DNA from: Neisseria lisongii
Lineage (GTDB): Bacteria > Pseudomonadota > Gammaproteobacteria > Burkholderiales > Neisseriaceae
Reading direction: 5' to 3'
DNA: 64,000 nt
Assembly: GCF_028463985.1 (NCBI RefSeq)
Contig: NZ_CP116766.1
Location: 1,674,001-1,738,000, forward strand
This document shows positions 47,486-57,370 of this stretch, piece after piece. The translations under genes were made by a program, and so were the position numbers. The notes under the pieces were generated by a model, which saw only the letters and a program-made list of their open reading frames with translations, did not search any database and was not told the DNA's origin. The stretch's first letter is position 1, and every line of letters starts with the position of its first letter.

Positions 47486-47920
47486 TCAGTTGGATTGGAT
47501 AAACTGATTCTCGACTACCGTAGATTTAATAACCGATGTGTTGGTCGTAGCGATTTGTGCAATTTTCGACAAACAGGCATCTAATTCGCTTACCGAATGA
47601 ATCAGCATTTGACAAATAAACGCATCGTCCCCTGTTACTTTGACGCACCAAGCAATATTGCCCATTTCTTTGATAATCCTCTCTACCTCCTGCAAATATC
47701 CCGGAAGCGGCCTGATTCGTACCACAGTTGCCAACGGATAGCTAAGCTTTGACCAATCTATTACCGCAGTATATTGGCGGATAATGCCGTTTGCCTCCAT
47801 CTTTTTGACCCGCTCCGTACAGGCCGGCTGGGATAAGTGGACTTTTTGGCTCAATTCTTTCATAGTTATACGGGCATTTTGATGCAATGCCTGTAAGATT
47901 TTCATATCATAGTTATCCAT
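47486..47920 (-). CDS. Lrp/AsnC family transcriptional regulator
   Basis: A 144-aa protein of normal family size. The N-terminal helix-turn-helix (KILQALHQNARITMKELSQK VHLSQPACTERVKKM, in two segments) is followed by the RAM ligand-binding domain (about residues 65-140, ATVVRIRPLPGYLQEVERII). It is transcribed divergently from the DMT transporter at 48060, its most likely target. The ligand is unknown. Confidence 0.9.
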   Translation of the reverse strand: MDNYDMKILQALHQNARITMKELSQKVHLSQPACTERVKKMEANGIIRQYTAVIDWSKLSYPLATVVRIRPLPGYLQEVERIIKEMGNIAWCVKVTGDDAFICQMLIHSVSELDACLSKIAQIATTNTSVIKSTVVENQFIQSN

Positions 47921-48059
47921 AATTAAATTTTTAATGAATTTTTGAAATTATCTTAGAAAAATAAAGATAAATATAAAAATATCTTAATTATTATATTAAC
48001 ACATTTCCAATGTTTTTATATCCTGATGCCGTCTGAAACCACTGTTTGGTTTATGTATC
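47921..48059. promoter_or_regulatory. AT-rich divergent regulatory region, Lrp-type gene / transporter
   Basis: About 75 bases from 47921 are almost entirely A/T with overlapping TTAATTATTATATTAA-like palindromes, the kind of site Lrp family proteins prefer. A DUS (GATGCCGTCTGAA) lies at 48025-48037. Promoters for both genes should be here, but I cannot place them reliably. Confidence 0.45.
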
Positions 48060-48974
48060 ATGAATCACTGTCCAACTTCGCCAAACCGTTGCGGCCTAAT
48101 CGAAATGATATTGGCCATGACCATCTGCGGCACAATCGGCCTGACCGTTACCCTGTCGGGCTTGCCGGAAACACAACTGATCTTTTTTCGCTGTTTGTTC
48201 GGCGCATTGATTTTAGGCTTGTTGTGTTGGCACCAAGGCATTTTCAGCCAAACTCGTTACACACCGACTTTTTGGATTGCTTCTTTGATAGGCGGTACAG
48301 CTTTATTGGCAAACTGGTATTTCTTATTTTCCGCCTATGCCAAAACTTCGGTCGGCATTGCCACAACCGTGTATAACACACAGCCGTTTATGATGGTTTT
48401 GATTTGTTTGTTTTTATTTAAAGAAAAAATTACCAAATCCATTGTTTTCTGGCTCTTGGTTTCATTTGGCGGGCTGTATCTGATTTCATCAACGCAAATC
48501 CACAGCGGAAAACCCTATTCAGGCTATCTCACGGGGATTTTTGAAGCATTAGCGGCAGCCGCCCTGTATGCAGTCGCTTCGGTTGCCGCCAAATTTCTCA
48601 AAAACTACCCGCCTACGCTGATTGCGTTTTATCAAATGCTGCTCGGTGTGGTTATTTTCCTACCTTTTGCCGACTTCAATCTTTTTACCCAAACCGCCCC
48701 TGTTTCCTTATCGGCAGCAGTAACCTTGGGTGTGGTACACACCGGATTGATGTATGTTTTCCTATACGGCGCAATTCAGAAATTGGAAGCATACAAAGTG
48801 GCCTCCCTCTCTTTCCTCTATCCCGTCCTAGCCTTGCTGATTGACCGCTGTTTTTTCAATATCCACCTTGAACCCGAACAATTTTTCGGCGTGATTCTGA
48901 TTTTAACGGGAGCGGCAGGAATCAATTTGAAAGCATTGTTCCAACATATTTTGACAACCCGTTTTATCCGTTGA
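48060..48974 (+). CDS. DMT-family transporter, EamA domains
   Basis: A 304-aa protein with about ten membrane spans and two EamA repeats. Examples are CGTIGLTVTLSGLPETQLIFFRC, VGIATTVYNTQPFMMVLICL and VTLGVVHTGLMYVFLYGAIQ, then VASLSFLYPVLALLIDRC. It is probably an exporter or importer of amino acids or related metabolites, as other EamA members. The divergent Lrp-type regulator suggests amino acid-linked control. The first 13 residues are polar and the ribosome site is weak, so a slightly later start is possible. Confidence 0.82.
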   Translation: MNHCPTSPNRCGLIEMILAMTICGTIGLTVTLSGLPETQLIFFRCLFGALILGLLCWHQGIFSQTRYTPTFWIASLIGGTALLANWYFLFSAYAKTSVGIATTVYNTQPFMMVLICLFLFKEKITKSIVFWLLVSFGGLYLISSTQIHSGKPYSGYLTGIFEALAAAALYAVASVAAKFLKNYPPTLIAFYQMLLGVVIFLPFADFNLFTQTAPVSLSAAVTLGVVHTGLMYVFLYGAIQKLEAYKVASLSFLYPVLALLIDRCFFNIHLEPEQFFGVILILTGAAGINLKALFQHILTTRFIR

Positions 48975-49022
48975 GCGCCTTATCTTTTCAAAGTAAATGA
49001 AAATGTATTCACGATATTTTAA

Positions 49023-49055
49023 AGGCCGTCTGAAAACCTGATTTTCAGACGGCCT
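49023..49055. terminator. DUS inverted-repeat terminator between convergent genes
   Basis: AGGCCGTCTGAAAACC and GATTTTCAGACGGCCT, 10 bases beyond the RNase II-family gene and about 50 past the transporter. Confidence 0.75.
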
Positions 49056-49064
49056 CATCAATGT

Positions 49065-50927
49065 TTACGCCACGTTCGGGGCAACGGCTTTGACATAATT
49101 CAAAGCGATAAACTGTTTTTCAGCATCAAGCTCGGTGATATTGAGCAATACCTGCGATTTGGGCAGGGCATCAAACGGAATGCCGGTGGCACGGGCGGTC
49201 AGCGGCAGGCCTTCGATGCGTACCAAATCTTCTTTCAAAATGGTGGCGGTCAGCTCTTTGATGCCCTGCTGTTGCAGATACACCAAGCTCCAATAGCTTT
49301 CCATCTGGCGTTGGAAATCGGCGTAGGCGGTGTAGGCGGTGTCGAAATCCCTCAGAGCGGCAAACAGGTCGGCATCGTTTTTTTGGAACAGCGGTTCGGC
49401 GTTGCCGTCAATCAGGCTGATCAGCTGTTTTTGGTTGATGTAGTCGGCAGCACGGCGCAGCGGCGAGGTGAACCAGCCGTAGTGCTGCACGCCCATGCCG
49501 ATATGCGGTTCGGATTGGGTACTCATGCGCACTTTGCCGCTAGGCTGCACTCTGAATAAGCCCGGCAGGTCGTGTTCGTCCAGCATTTGCGCCCAAGTCG
49601 AGTTGGCGAGAATCATCATTTCGCTCACCAGCGTATCAATCGGCGAACCCCGCTCCCGACGGCAGATACCGACGATGCCGTCTGAATCCACTTCCACGCT
49701 GTAATCGTATTGCGGCGCACGCTCCGGCTCGTATTTGCCCCGTGCCTTCTGCAAAGCAATCGCAAAACGGTAAAACCAGATTAAATCGGCATGGTGGGCA
49801 AATTTCATCTCGCCGCTTTCGTCCAAACCGGTTTCGGCGTTGAAATGCGGCTCGATGGCTTGGATACGCAGGTTGTCGGCAATTTTGACGGCTTCGATTT
49901 TGCAGCTCGGCAGGCTGATGTTGAACTCGGTGTCCACATCAAAATAAATGCTCACTGCAGGACGATAATCGCCGCTGTCCAAGCTGAAGGCGGCAATCCA
50001 GTTTTCCGGCAGCATGGTGATTTTGCTACCGGGGAAATACACCGTACTCAAGCGTTCGTGTATCACTTTTTCAATGTCGCTCCCCCGCTCGACCGCCAGC
50101 GACGGGGCGGCGATGTGGATACCGACCCGCTTCATGCCGTTGCCCAAATCGGTCAGGCTCAAAGCATCGTCCACTTCGGTGGTGGATTCATCGTCAATCG
50201 AGAAAGCGGCCGCTGCGGCTTGTGGCAACTCAGGCAGCGGCGGCACGGCGATTTCGGGGAAACCCGTGCCTTTGGGGAAATGTTTGACTTCAAAACCGTC
50301 CTGCAGATATTGCGGCACAGACGCAATGCCGCCGCTGCGTTTGGCCAATTCGTAGGCAGACAGTTTCAATGCGTCCGCCGCTTTGGTAAAGGCTTTGTAG
50401 GTCAGCGCCTGTTTGTCGGGCGCATGAAGAATGGTTTTTAAATCGGCTTGGATTTCAGACGGCATTTCACCGGCTGTTAAGGCTTCCGCCCAGCTTTCGA
50501 TTTGCGCGTCCTGCTGTTTTTTGCGTTCCACCGCCGCCAACGCCTGCTTCAGCGTTTCTTCGGGGGCGGCTTTAAACACGCCTTTGCCTTTTTTGTAGAA
50601 ATACATCGGGGCGGCATACAGGGCGATTAAGGTTGCCGCCAGCTCGGTTTTGGCAGGCGTGTGGCCGAAATATTCTCCGGCAATGGCCTCGGCGGAAAAC
50701 TCGTCCTCGCCGCAGACTTCCCACAGCAAATCCGTGTCGATGTCGGCCGCTTCGGCCTGCGCTTTGTCCAAAAACGCCGCCATATCGCCGTCAAATTCGG
50801 CGAAAACATTATTGGCTTTGACTTTGGTGCGTTTGCCGTGCTGGGTATCGACTTGGTAGGTGGAATCGTTTTTCTGCACCACCGATGCCACTTTAAACTG
50901 ACCGGATTCTTCGTAAAAAATATTCAT
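49065..50927 (-). CDS. RNB-domain (RNase II family) exoribonuclease
   Basis: A 620-aa protein. The RNB catalytic block reads FSIDDESTTEVDDALSLTDL, with the acidic residues expected for Mg2+ binding (the cluster around residues 240-255). Later conserved parts are RLSTVYFPGSKITMLPENW and YGWFTSPLRRAADYINQKQL. The N-terminal region (about 1-200) is not a standard cold-shock domain, and the C-terminal S1 domain is short, as in the smaller RNase II-like proteins of betaproteobacteria. A DUS at 50454-50465 is translated as MPSE. It is expected to degrade RNA 3' to 5'. Confidence 0.85.
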   Translation of the reverse strand: MNIFYEESGQFKVASVVQKNDSTYQVDTQHGKRTKVKANNVFAEFDGDMAAFLDKAQAEAADIDTDLLWEVCGEDEFSAEAIAGEYFGHTPAKTELAATLIALYAAPMYFYKKGKGVFKAAPEETLKQALAAVERKKQQDAQIESWAEALTAGEMPSEIQADLKTILHAPDKQALTYKAFTKAADALKLSAYELAKRSGGIASVPQYLQDGFEVKHFPKGTGFPEIAVPPLPELPQAAAAAFSIDDESTTEVDDALSLTDLGNGMKRVGIHIAAPSLAVERGSDIEKVIHERLSTVYFPGSKITMLPENWIAAFSLDSGDYRPAVSIYFDVDTEFNISLPSCKIEAVKIADNLRIQAIEPHFNAETGLDESGEMKFAHHADLIWFYRFAIALQKARGKYEPERAPQYDYSVEVDSDGIVGICRRERGSPIDTLVSEMMILANSTWAQMLDEHDLPGLFRVQPSGKVRMSTQSEPHIGMGVQHYGWFTSPLRRAADYINQKQLISLIDGNAEPLFQKNDADLFAALRDFDTAYTAYADFQRQMESYWSLVYLQQQGIKELTATILKEDLVRIEGLPLTARATGIPFDALPKSQVLLNITELDAEKQFIALNYVKAVAPNVA

Positions 50928-50998
50928 ATTCGATTTTCATTGTGGGAAATTGCTGTGGGGCGATTTTAACAGATTATGGCCGTTTGTTTGGAAAATGA

Positions 50999-51092
50999 TA
51001 GGCCGTCTGAAAATGAGCAAAGCGAATTTCTGCGAAGCTAAAACCATAGGTTTCACCAAAATGAGCAAAACGGATTTCTACAAAACCCAAAC
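50999..51092. repeat. Mosaic DUS repeat
   Basis: TAGGCCGTCTGAAAATGAGC, AAAGCGAATTTCTGCGAAGC, TAAAACCATAGGTTTCACC, AAAATGAGCAAAACGGATTT, CTACAAAACCC. The second half is a diverged copy of the first. Confidence 0.7.
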
Positions 51093-51116
51093 CGCATCAA
51101 TCGGCAGACGGTTTTG

Positions 51117-51144
51117 CTGACAGTCTGAATTTGTATGTTAAAAT
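51117..51144 (+). promoter_or_regulatory. Likely promoter of tamA
   Basis: CTGACA (51117-51122), a 16-base spacer and TAAAAT (51139-51144), about 90 bp before the tamA start codon. Confidence 0.6.
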
Positions 51145-51231
51145 CTGTTTCCGTATGCCTTGCCCGCACCGGCGCACCGCAAACCGGCGCTGCACAGGCA
51201 TAAGCGTTTCAGCCATAAAGGATTTCAACAA

Positions 51232-53070
51232 ATGATGACCAAACTGACCCGGCCGCTGTTGCTCACTTCCATCTCATTTGCCTGTATGCAGGCATTTGCG
51301 GCGGAACGGTTTGTGCCGTCTGTTGATGACTACGAACCCATTCCCGAAAGCGAGCTGCAGGACGAAACCGTAGCCGAAACCAAGCTCGACCCCAAATTTC
51401 CGGTGAAAATCGAAACCGACAACAGCGATATTCGGGAAATGATTGAAGAACATCTCCCGCTGATTACCCAACAGCAGGAAGAAGTCTTGGATAAAGAGCA
51501 GGTCGGCTTTTTGGCGGAAGAAGCGCCCGACAATGTCAAAACCATGCTGCGTACCAAAGGCTATTTCAACAGCAGCGTCAGCATACAGGACCAACAAGAC
51601 CGCTACACCGTGCGCATCACACCCGGCCCCCGGACCAAAGTCGATAATGTCGGCGTAGCGATTATCGGCGACATTCTTTCCGACAACGATCTGGCAAAAT
51701 ATTATCAAAACGCCATCGAACACTGGCAGCAGCCGGTGGGCGACCATTTCGACCAAGACCGTTGGAGCAGCAGCAAAACCGCCGTCTTGTCCGCCGTTAC
51801 CCGCAAAAAATACCCGCTGGCAAAATTCAGCACCACCCAAGCCACCATCAATCCGAATACACAAACAGCGGATTTAAACGTTATTGTCGAAAGCAACCGC
51901 CCGATTTACTTCGGCGAGTTCAACGTCAGCGGCACCCGCCGCTACCCCGAAAACGTGGTAACCGGCTTGGCACGCTTCCAACCCGGTTCGCCTTATGATT
52001 TGGATTTGCTGCTTGATTTCCAACAGGCATTGGAACAAAACGGCCATTATTCCGGCGCATCGGTGCAGGCAGACTTCGACAATCTGCACGACGACCGGGT
52101 GCCGGTAAAAGTCAGCGTCAGCGAAGTCAAACGCCACAAACTCGAAACCGGCGTGCGCTACGATTCGGAATACGGTGTCGGCGGCAGGATTGCCTACGAT
52201 TACTACAACCTCTTCAACCGGGGCTACATCGGCTCGGTGGTGTTCGATATGGACAAATACGAAACCACACTCGCCGCCGGTATCAGCCAGCCCCGCAACA
52301 ATCGGGGCAATTACTGGACCACCAACCTTTCCTACAACCGCTCGACCACGCAGAATCTGGAAAAACGCTCGCTCACCAGCGGCGTGTGGTATGTACGCGA
52401 CCGCAACAACATCGAAGCCCGTCTCGGTGCGGAATTTATCGTAGAAGACCGCAAAATCCCCGATGTCGGCTACAACTTCGGCCGCAACCATGCCACCATG
52501 CTCACCGCTTCGTGGAAACGCCAAAACATCGAAAACCTGCTCAAACCGGAAAACGGCTATTATCTCGACGGCAAAATCGGCACCACCTTGGGCAAAGCCT
52601 TATCCTCGTCTGCACTGGCACGTGCCAATATTCGTGCCGGTTATTTCTTCACGCCGGAAAACAAAAAAATCGGCACGTTTATCGCCCGCGGGCAGGCAGG
52701 CTATGTTTATGCACGGAAAGAAGCGGACGTACCGTCCACACTGATGTTCCGCACCGGCGGTGCTTCTACCGTCCGCGGTTACGAACTCGACAGCATCGGT
52801 CTGGAAGGGCCGGGCGGATCAGTGTTGCCCGACCGTGCCGTCGTGGTCGGCAGCTTGGAATACCAATATCCGGTTACCAAGAACTTCTCCGCCGCCGTGT
52901 TCCACGATGTCGGCGATGCCGCCCAAAACTTCAAACAGATGACGTTCCGGCACGGCACAGGTTTGGGCGTACGCTGGTTCAGCCCCGTCGCCCCGTTTTC
53001 GTTTGACGTTGCCTACGGCCACCACGACAAAAAACTGCGCTGGCATATCAGCTTAGGCACACGGTTTTAA
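51232..53070 (+). CDS. tamA: Translocation and assembly module outer-membrane protein TamA
   Basis: A 612-aa Omp85-superfamily protein. The signal peptide (LTRPLLLTSISFACMQAFAA) is cut near residue 24. About residues 50-285 form three POTRA-like domains (MLRTKGYFNSSVSIQDQQDR, FGEFNVSGTRRYPENVVTGL). The 16-strand barrel follows, with VRGYELDSIGLEGPGG (the VRG(Y/F) lid-lock loop motif) and a C-terminal Phe (HISLGTRF), the outer-membrane signature. It pairs with TamB (next gene) to move lipids or autotransporters to the outer membrane. The start is ATG 51232 (or 51235), after AAAGGA. Confidence 0.94.
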   Translation: MMTKLTRPLLLTSISFACMQAFAAERFVPSVDDYEPIPESELQDETVAETKLDPKFPVKIETDNSDIREMIEEHLPLITQQQEEVLDKEQVGFLAEEAPDNVKTMLRTKGYFNSSVSIQDQQDRYTVRITPGPRTKVDNVGVAIIGDILSDNDLAKYYQNAIEHWQQPVGDHFDQDRWSSSKTAVLSAVTRKKYPLAKFSTTQATINPNTQTADLNVIVESNRPIYFGEFNVSGTRRYPENVVTGLARFQPGSPYDLDLLLDFQQALEQNGHYSGASVQADFDNLHDDRVPVKVSVSEVKRHKLETGVRYDSEYGVGGRIAYDYYNLFNRGYIGSVVFDMDKYETTLAAGISQPRNNRGNYWTTNLSYNRSTTQNLEKRSLTSGVWYVRDRNNIEARLGAEFIVEDRKIPDVGYNFGRNHATMLTASWKRQNIENLLKPENGYYLDGKIGTTLGKALSSSALARANIRAGYFFTPENKKIGTFIARGQAGYVYARKEADVPSTLMFRTGGASTVRGYELDSIGLEGPGGSVLPDRAVVVGSLEYQYPVTKNFSAAVFHDVGDAAQNFKQMTFRHGTGLGVRWFSPVAPFSFDVAYGHHDKKLRWHISLGTRF

Positions 53071-53089
53071 ACAGACACCAAAGCGGCAA

Positions 53090-53163
53090 AGGCCGTCTGA
53101 AAATGAGCAAAACCACGGTTTTAGCTTCGCAGAAATTCGCTTCGCTTATTTTTCAGACGGCCT
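53090..53163. repeat. Mosaic DUS inverted pair between tamA and tamB
   Basis: AAGGCCGTCTGAAAATGAGC, AAAACCACGG, TTTTAGCTTCGCAGAAATTC, GCTTCGCTTA, TTTTTCAGACGGCCTT. It forms a long imperfect stem in a 118-bp gap of an otherwise co-directional pair, so it may attenuate tamB. Confidence 0.75.
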
Positions 53164-53188
53164 TACCCCCTATTTTACGGTTTACCTT

Positions 53189-56100
53189 ATGAGCAAAACG
53201 CACAATCCTCCCCCTGCGGCCGCAAGGCCGTCTGAAAAACCCGCCAAGCCCCGCAGCAAAGCCCGTTTTTGGAAACGGGCGGCGTGGACGCTGTCGGCGG
53301 TGTTTCTGCTGCTGACCGGCTTTGTCGGCTGGCTCTCGGCCACCGAATCCGGCTTACGCTTCGGGTTATACCGCCTCCCTTCGTGGTTTGGTGTCAAGAT
53401 TTCGTCGCAAACGCTGCAAGGTACGCTGCTCAAAGGTTTCAGCGGCAAAGACTGGTTGATTGAAACCCAAGGTGCCGATGTAAAAATCAGCGATTTCCAC
53501 TTTGCGTGGCAGCCCTCCGAGTTGAGCCGCCCCAGCCTGCACATCACCGAACTGCGTGCCGGCGATATTGCCGTCGTCGCCAAACCGTTGCCGGTGAAGG
53601 AAGAAGAACCGGCTTCGGGCTTGCCTGAGAGCATTGATTTGCCGATTACCGTGTTTGCCGACCGCATTGAAACCGGCAAAATCAGTGTCGGCAAAAATTT
53701 CGAACAGCAAACGGTGTATATCGAAAAAGTCAAGGCGGCGTACCACTACGACCGCCGCGAACACCGCTTGGATATTGTGTCGCTGCAAACGCCGTGGAGC
53801 GAATCCGCCGGCGCAGCGGTGGTGGGGCTGAAACCGCCGTTTGCGCTCAACACCGCCATCTACACCAAAGGCGAACTGGAAGGGCAGACCATACACGGCA
53901 CAACCCGCCTGTGGGGTTCGCTGCAGGACGTGCATACCGATATTCTGCTCGACGGCGATGATGTCCATCTGTCGGCAAAATCCGAGCTGCACCCGTTTGC
54001 CGCCACGCTCAATGAAACCGTAAGCGAAATTCTGATCAAAGGGCGCAACCTCAATCCGGCGGCGTTTTTGGAAACCTTGCCCACCGCCAATCTGACGTTT
54101 GATGCCACCGTTGTTCCCGCATTTTCAGACGGCCTCGCTTTGGAAGGCTCAATCGATTTGCTCAACAGCAAAGCCGGTTTTGCCGACCGACAAGCCATTC
54201 CCGTACGCAGCCTGCTGGGCAGCTTTACCGTTAATCATCAGGGGGTCGTCAATATTGACGAGAGCGAAATAACCCTGCTGCAGCAAGGGCGGATCACGCT
54301 CGGCGGTACGCTGGATACAGTCAATAACCAGCTCAATCTTGCCCTGAATCTGGCCGGTGTGAAAACCGCCGATGTGGTGCAGCAGGATTATGCCCTGACG
54401 CTCAACGGCAGGGTTGCGGCAAGCGGCGAAACCGATTCGCCCGATGTGCGCTGGAACATCAACAGCGGCACCGCCGACAGCGAAGGTTTGCTGTCTGTCG
54501 TAACCGACCGCAAGGCAGGCCAGCGCACGCTCAAGCTCGACCACGCCAAAATCCTACCGCAAAACGGCGGCGAACTCACCGCCGCCGGTTATCTCGAACT
54601 GTTTCAAAACCAAGCTCTGAAACTGGATATTGCCAGCCGCCGTTTCAATCCGGCCAAAATCGACCGCAACTTGCCCGAAGGCAGCGTCAGCGGTACGGTT
54701 GCCCTAAGCGGCGCACTCGCCGGGCCGCTGTTTGCCGGCAAAATGAATTTCGCCCCGAGTACACTCAACGGCGTGGCACTCAGCGGCAAGGCAGACGTTG
54801 CCTATGAAAAACAACACCTGAGCCGTGCCTTGGCGGACATCCGGCTGGGCAGCAACCTGATTCAGACCGACGGCTCGTTCGGCAAAAAAGGCGACCGCCT
54901 CAACCTCAATATCCAAGCCCCCGATTTGTCCCGCTTCGGCTTCGGCCTCTCGGGCGCATTGAATGCCAAAGGCCATCTGTCGGGCGATTTTTCAGACGGC
55001 CTCAAAAATCTGGAAACCGATTTGGCGGGCAACGTCCGCAATCTGAAAGCCGCTTCGCTGCTGGAAATGCAGCATTTGGATTTCCGGCTTAAAGGTTCGC
55101 CCGACATCCACCGTCCGCTGGCGGTCAATATCAACGGCGAGCGGATTCTGTTTTCCGGCGACCAAACCACCCGCATCGACCACATCAACCTCAATGCCGA
55201 GGGCAGCGGTGCCAAACACCGTCTGAAAGGCAGCGGCAATATGATGCTGGCCGACAAGCCCTACCGCCTGCAATTAGATGCCGAGGGCGGCGTGAATGCC
55301 GATTTGAACCAATGGAAAGGCAGCGTCGGCGTGTTGGACATCGGCGGTGCGTTCAACCTCAAGCTGCAAAACCGCATCAACCTCGAAGCCGGTGCCGAAC
55401 GGGTGGTGATGAGTCCCGCCCATTTCGCCGCCATGGGCGGCAGCCTGAACCTGCAAAGTTTCGCTTGGGACAAGAAAAACGGCATTGCCACCAAAGGCAG
55501 CGCCGCCAATCTGCACTTGGCCGAGCTGCACCAGTTTTACCAACCGCCGGTAGAACACAATCTGGTCTTGGGCGGCGACTGGGACATGGCCTACGGACAA
55601 AACGCCCGCGGCTATCTGAACCTCGTCCGCCAAGGCGGCGACGTGATTCTTCCCGACTACCGCCAGCCGCTGGGCTTAAGCGATTTGGGTCTGAAAACCC
55701 GCTTCCAAAACGGCCGCATCGATGCCCTGTTCAACGGCAACACCCGCTTCGGCCGGGTGGAAGGCAATCTCGGTATCAGCCAGCAGTTTGGCAGCGACAT
55801 CACCCAAGCGCCGGTGAGCGGCAAAATCACGGCAACCGTTCCCGATTTATCGACCCTGAAAATCTTTTTGCCACCCGCCGCCCAAGGCTTGAGCGGTTCG
55901 TTCCAAACCACGGCGGCCATCGGCGGCCGGATCGGTGCGCCGACCGTCAATGCCGGTATCAACGGCCAAACCAACTACGGCTATGCCGACGGCACGCTTA
56001 CCGTCGGACAGGGTCAGGACTTCGCCTCCGCCCCGCTGGGCGGCAAAATCCGCCTGAATGTGGACAATCTCGAAGTATTCCGCAATTTCCTACCGGTCGG

Positions 56101-57367
56101 CCAAACCGTCAAAGGCCGCCTGTCGGCGCTGGTCGGCTTGGGCGGCAGAATCGATGATCCGCAACTAAACGGCACGCTCAACGGCGAAAACCTGTATTAC
56201 CGCAATCAGGAACAGGGTTTGATTTTAGACAACGGTGTCCTGCGCTCCCACCTGCAGGGCCGCCGCTGGATCATCGACAGCCTGAAATTCCACCGAGGCG
56301 GCTCGGCAGAATTGAAAGGCTCGGTCGGCCTGACCGGCAGCGATCCCGATGTGGATGTGGATATCGTGTTAGACAAATACCGCACCCTCTCCCGCCCCAA
56401 CCGCCGTCTGGTACTCAGCGGCAAAGCCAAGGTTTTGTACACCGTGCAAAACGGCGTGTCCCTGATCGGCGGTCTGAAAACCGATTACGGTATGTTCGGT
56501 ATGCAGAAATCTTCCATGCCGACTTTGGACGATGATGTCGTGGTATTGGGCGAAGCGCCGAAAGCGAAAAACACCGCCACCCCGATCCGCATGGATTTGG
56601 ATTTTGACCTGAACGACAATATCCGCTTTGTCGGCGAAGGCCTAAACGTAACCTTGGGCGGCAAACTCAAACTGACTTCCCGCCCCGGCGAAGACATTCA
56701 GGGCATCGGCACGGTCAAAGTCATCAAAGGCCGCTACAAAGCCTACGGACAGGATTTGGACATCACCAAAGGCACGGTTTCCTTTGTCGGCCCGCTGGGC
56801 GATCCGAATCTGAACATCCGTGCCGCCCGCCGCCTGTCGCCGGTCGGTGCCGGTGTCGAAGTATTGGGCAATCTGGCTGCACCGCGGATTACACTGGTGG
56901 CCGACGAGCCGATGAGTGAAAAAGACAAACTCTCATGGCTGATTCTCAACCGTGCCAGCAGCGGCAGCGACGGCGACGAAGCCGCCCTGTCCGCCGCCGC
57001 CGGCGCTTTGCTCGCAGGACAGGTCAATGATCGTCTGGGGTTGGTGGACGATTTCGGTTTCACCAGCAAACGCAGCCGCAACGCCCAAACCGGCGAACTC
57101 AATCCGGCAGAGCAAGTCCTGACCGTCGGCAAACAGCTCACCAACGAGCTGTATCTCGGCTACGAATACGGCATCGCCAGCGCCGAGCAGACCGTCAAAC
57201 TGATTTACCAACTGACCCGATCCCTGCAGGCCGTGGCACGGGTAGGCAGCAAATCGTGGGGCGGCGAATTAAAATACACCGTCCGCTTCGATCGTCTGTT
57301 TAAAAACGGTAAGGACGACAGCCAACCCCAAGCCGCCGCCGGCAACCATTCGCAAAAGGAACCATAA
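53189..57367 (+). CDS. tamB: Translocation and assembly module inner-membrane protein TamB
   Basis: 1392 aa. One N-terminal membrane span (about residues 29-52, AAWTLSAVFLLLTGFVGWL) anchors it in the inner membrane. The long periplasmic part is made of beta-repeats with many LNGxxxLSG-type turns, and the C-terminal DUF490/TamB domain (about 1050-1370) includes RYKAYGQDLDITKGTVSFVG and YLGYEYGIASAEQTVKLIYQ. It works with TamA in lipid or autotransporter transfer. Several DUS copies are translated: RPSEKP at residue 13, FSDGLA near 312 and FSDGLK near 602. Confidence 0.94.
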   Translation: MSKTHNPPPAAARPSEKPAKPRSKARFWKRAAWTLSAVFLLLTGFVGWLSATESGLRFGLYRLPSWFGVKISSQTLQGTLLKGFSGKDWLIETQGADVKISDFHFAWQPSELSRPSLHITELRAGDIAVVAKPLPVKEEEPASGLPESIDLPITVFADRIETGKISVGKNFEQQTVYIEKVKAAYHYDRREHRLDIVSLQTPWSESAGAAVVGLKPPFALNTAIYTKGELEGQTIHGTTRLWGSLQDVHTDILLDGDDVHLSAKSELHPFAATLNETVSEILIKGRNLNPAAFLETLPTANLTFDATVVPAFSDGLALEGSIDLLNSKAGFADRQAIPVRSLLGSFTVNHQGVVNIDESEITLLQQGRITLGGTLDTVNNQLNLALNLAGVKTADVVQQDYALTLNGRVAASGETDSPDVRWNINSGTADSEGLLSVVTDRKAGQRTLKLDHAKILPQNGGELTAAGYLELFQNQALKLDIASRRFNPAKIDRNLPEGSVSGTVALSGALAGPLFAGKMNFAPSTLNGVALSGKADVAYEKQHLSRALADIRLGSNLIQTDGSFGKKGDRLNLNIQAPDLSRFGFGLSGALNAKGHLSGDFSDGLKNLETDLAGNVRNLKAASLLEMQHLDFRLKGSPDIHRPLAVNINGERILFSGDQTTRIDHINLNAEGSGAKHRLKGSGNMMLADKPYRLQLDAEGGVNADLNQWKGSVGVLDIGGAFNLKLQNRINLEAGAERVVMSPAHFAAMGGSLNLQSFAWDKKNGIATKGSAANLHLAELHQFYQPPVEHNLVLGGDWDMAYGQNARGYLNLVRQGGDVILPDYRQPLGLSDLGLKTRFQNGRIDALFNGNTRFGRVEGNLGISQQFGSDITQAPVSGKITATVPDLSTLKIFLPPAAQGLSGSFQTTAAIGGRIGAPTVNAGINGQTNYGYADGTLTVGQGQDFASAPLGGKIRLNVDNLEVFRNFLPVGQTVKGRLSALVGLGGRIDDPQLNGTLNGENLYYRNQEQGLILDNGVLRSHLQGRRWIIDSLKFHRGGSAELKGSVGLTGSDPDVDVDIVLDKYRTLSRPNRRLVLSGKAKVLYTVQNGVSLIGGLKTDYGMFGMQKSSMPTLDDDVVVLGEAPKAKNTATPIRMDLDFDLNDNIRFVGEGLNVTLGGKLKLTSRPGEDIQGIGTVKVIKGRYKAYGQDLDITKGTVSFVGPLGDPNLNIRAARRLSPVGAGVEVLGNLAAPRITLVADEPMSEKDKLSWLILNRASSGSDGDEAALSAAAGALLAGQVNDRLGLVDDFGFTSKRSRNAQTGELNPAEQVLTVGKQLTNELYLGYEYGIASAEQTVKLIYQLTRSLQAVARVGSKSWGGELKYTVRFDRLFKNGKDDSQPQAAAGNHSQKEP

Positions 57368-57370
57368 ACC

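Larger units (their letters stand above)
50928..51231. other. Spacer between the RNase II-family gene and tamA
   Basis: It contains a mosaic DUS block (50999-51092) and the probable tamA promoter (51117-51144). No gene is visible. Confidence 0.65.
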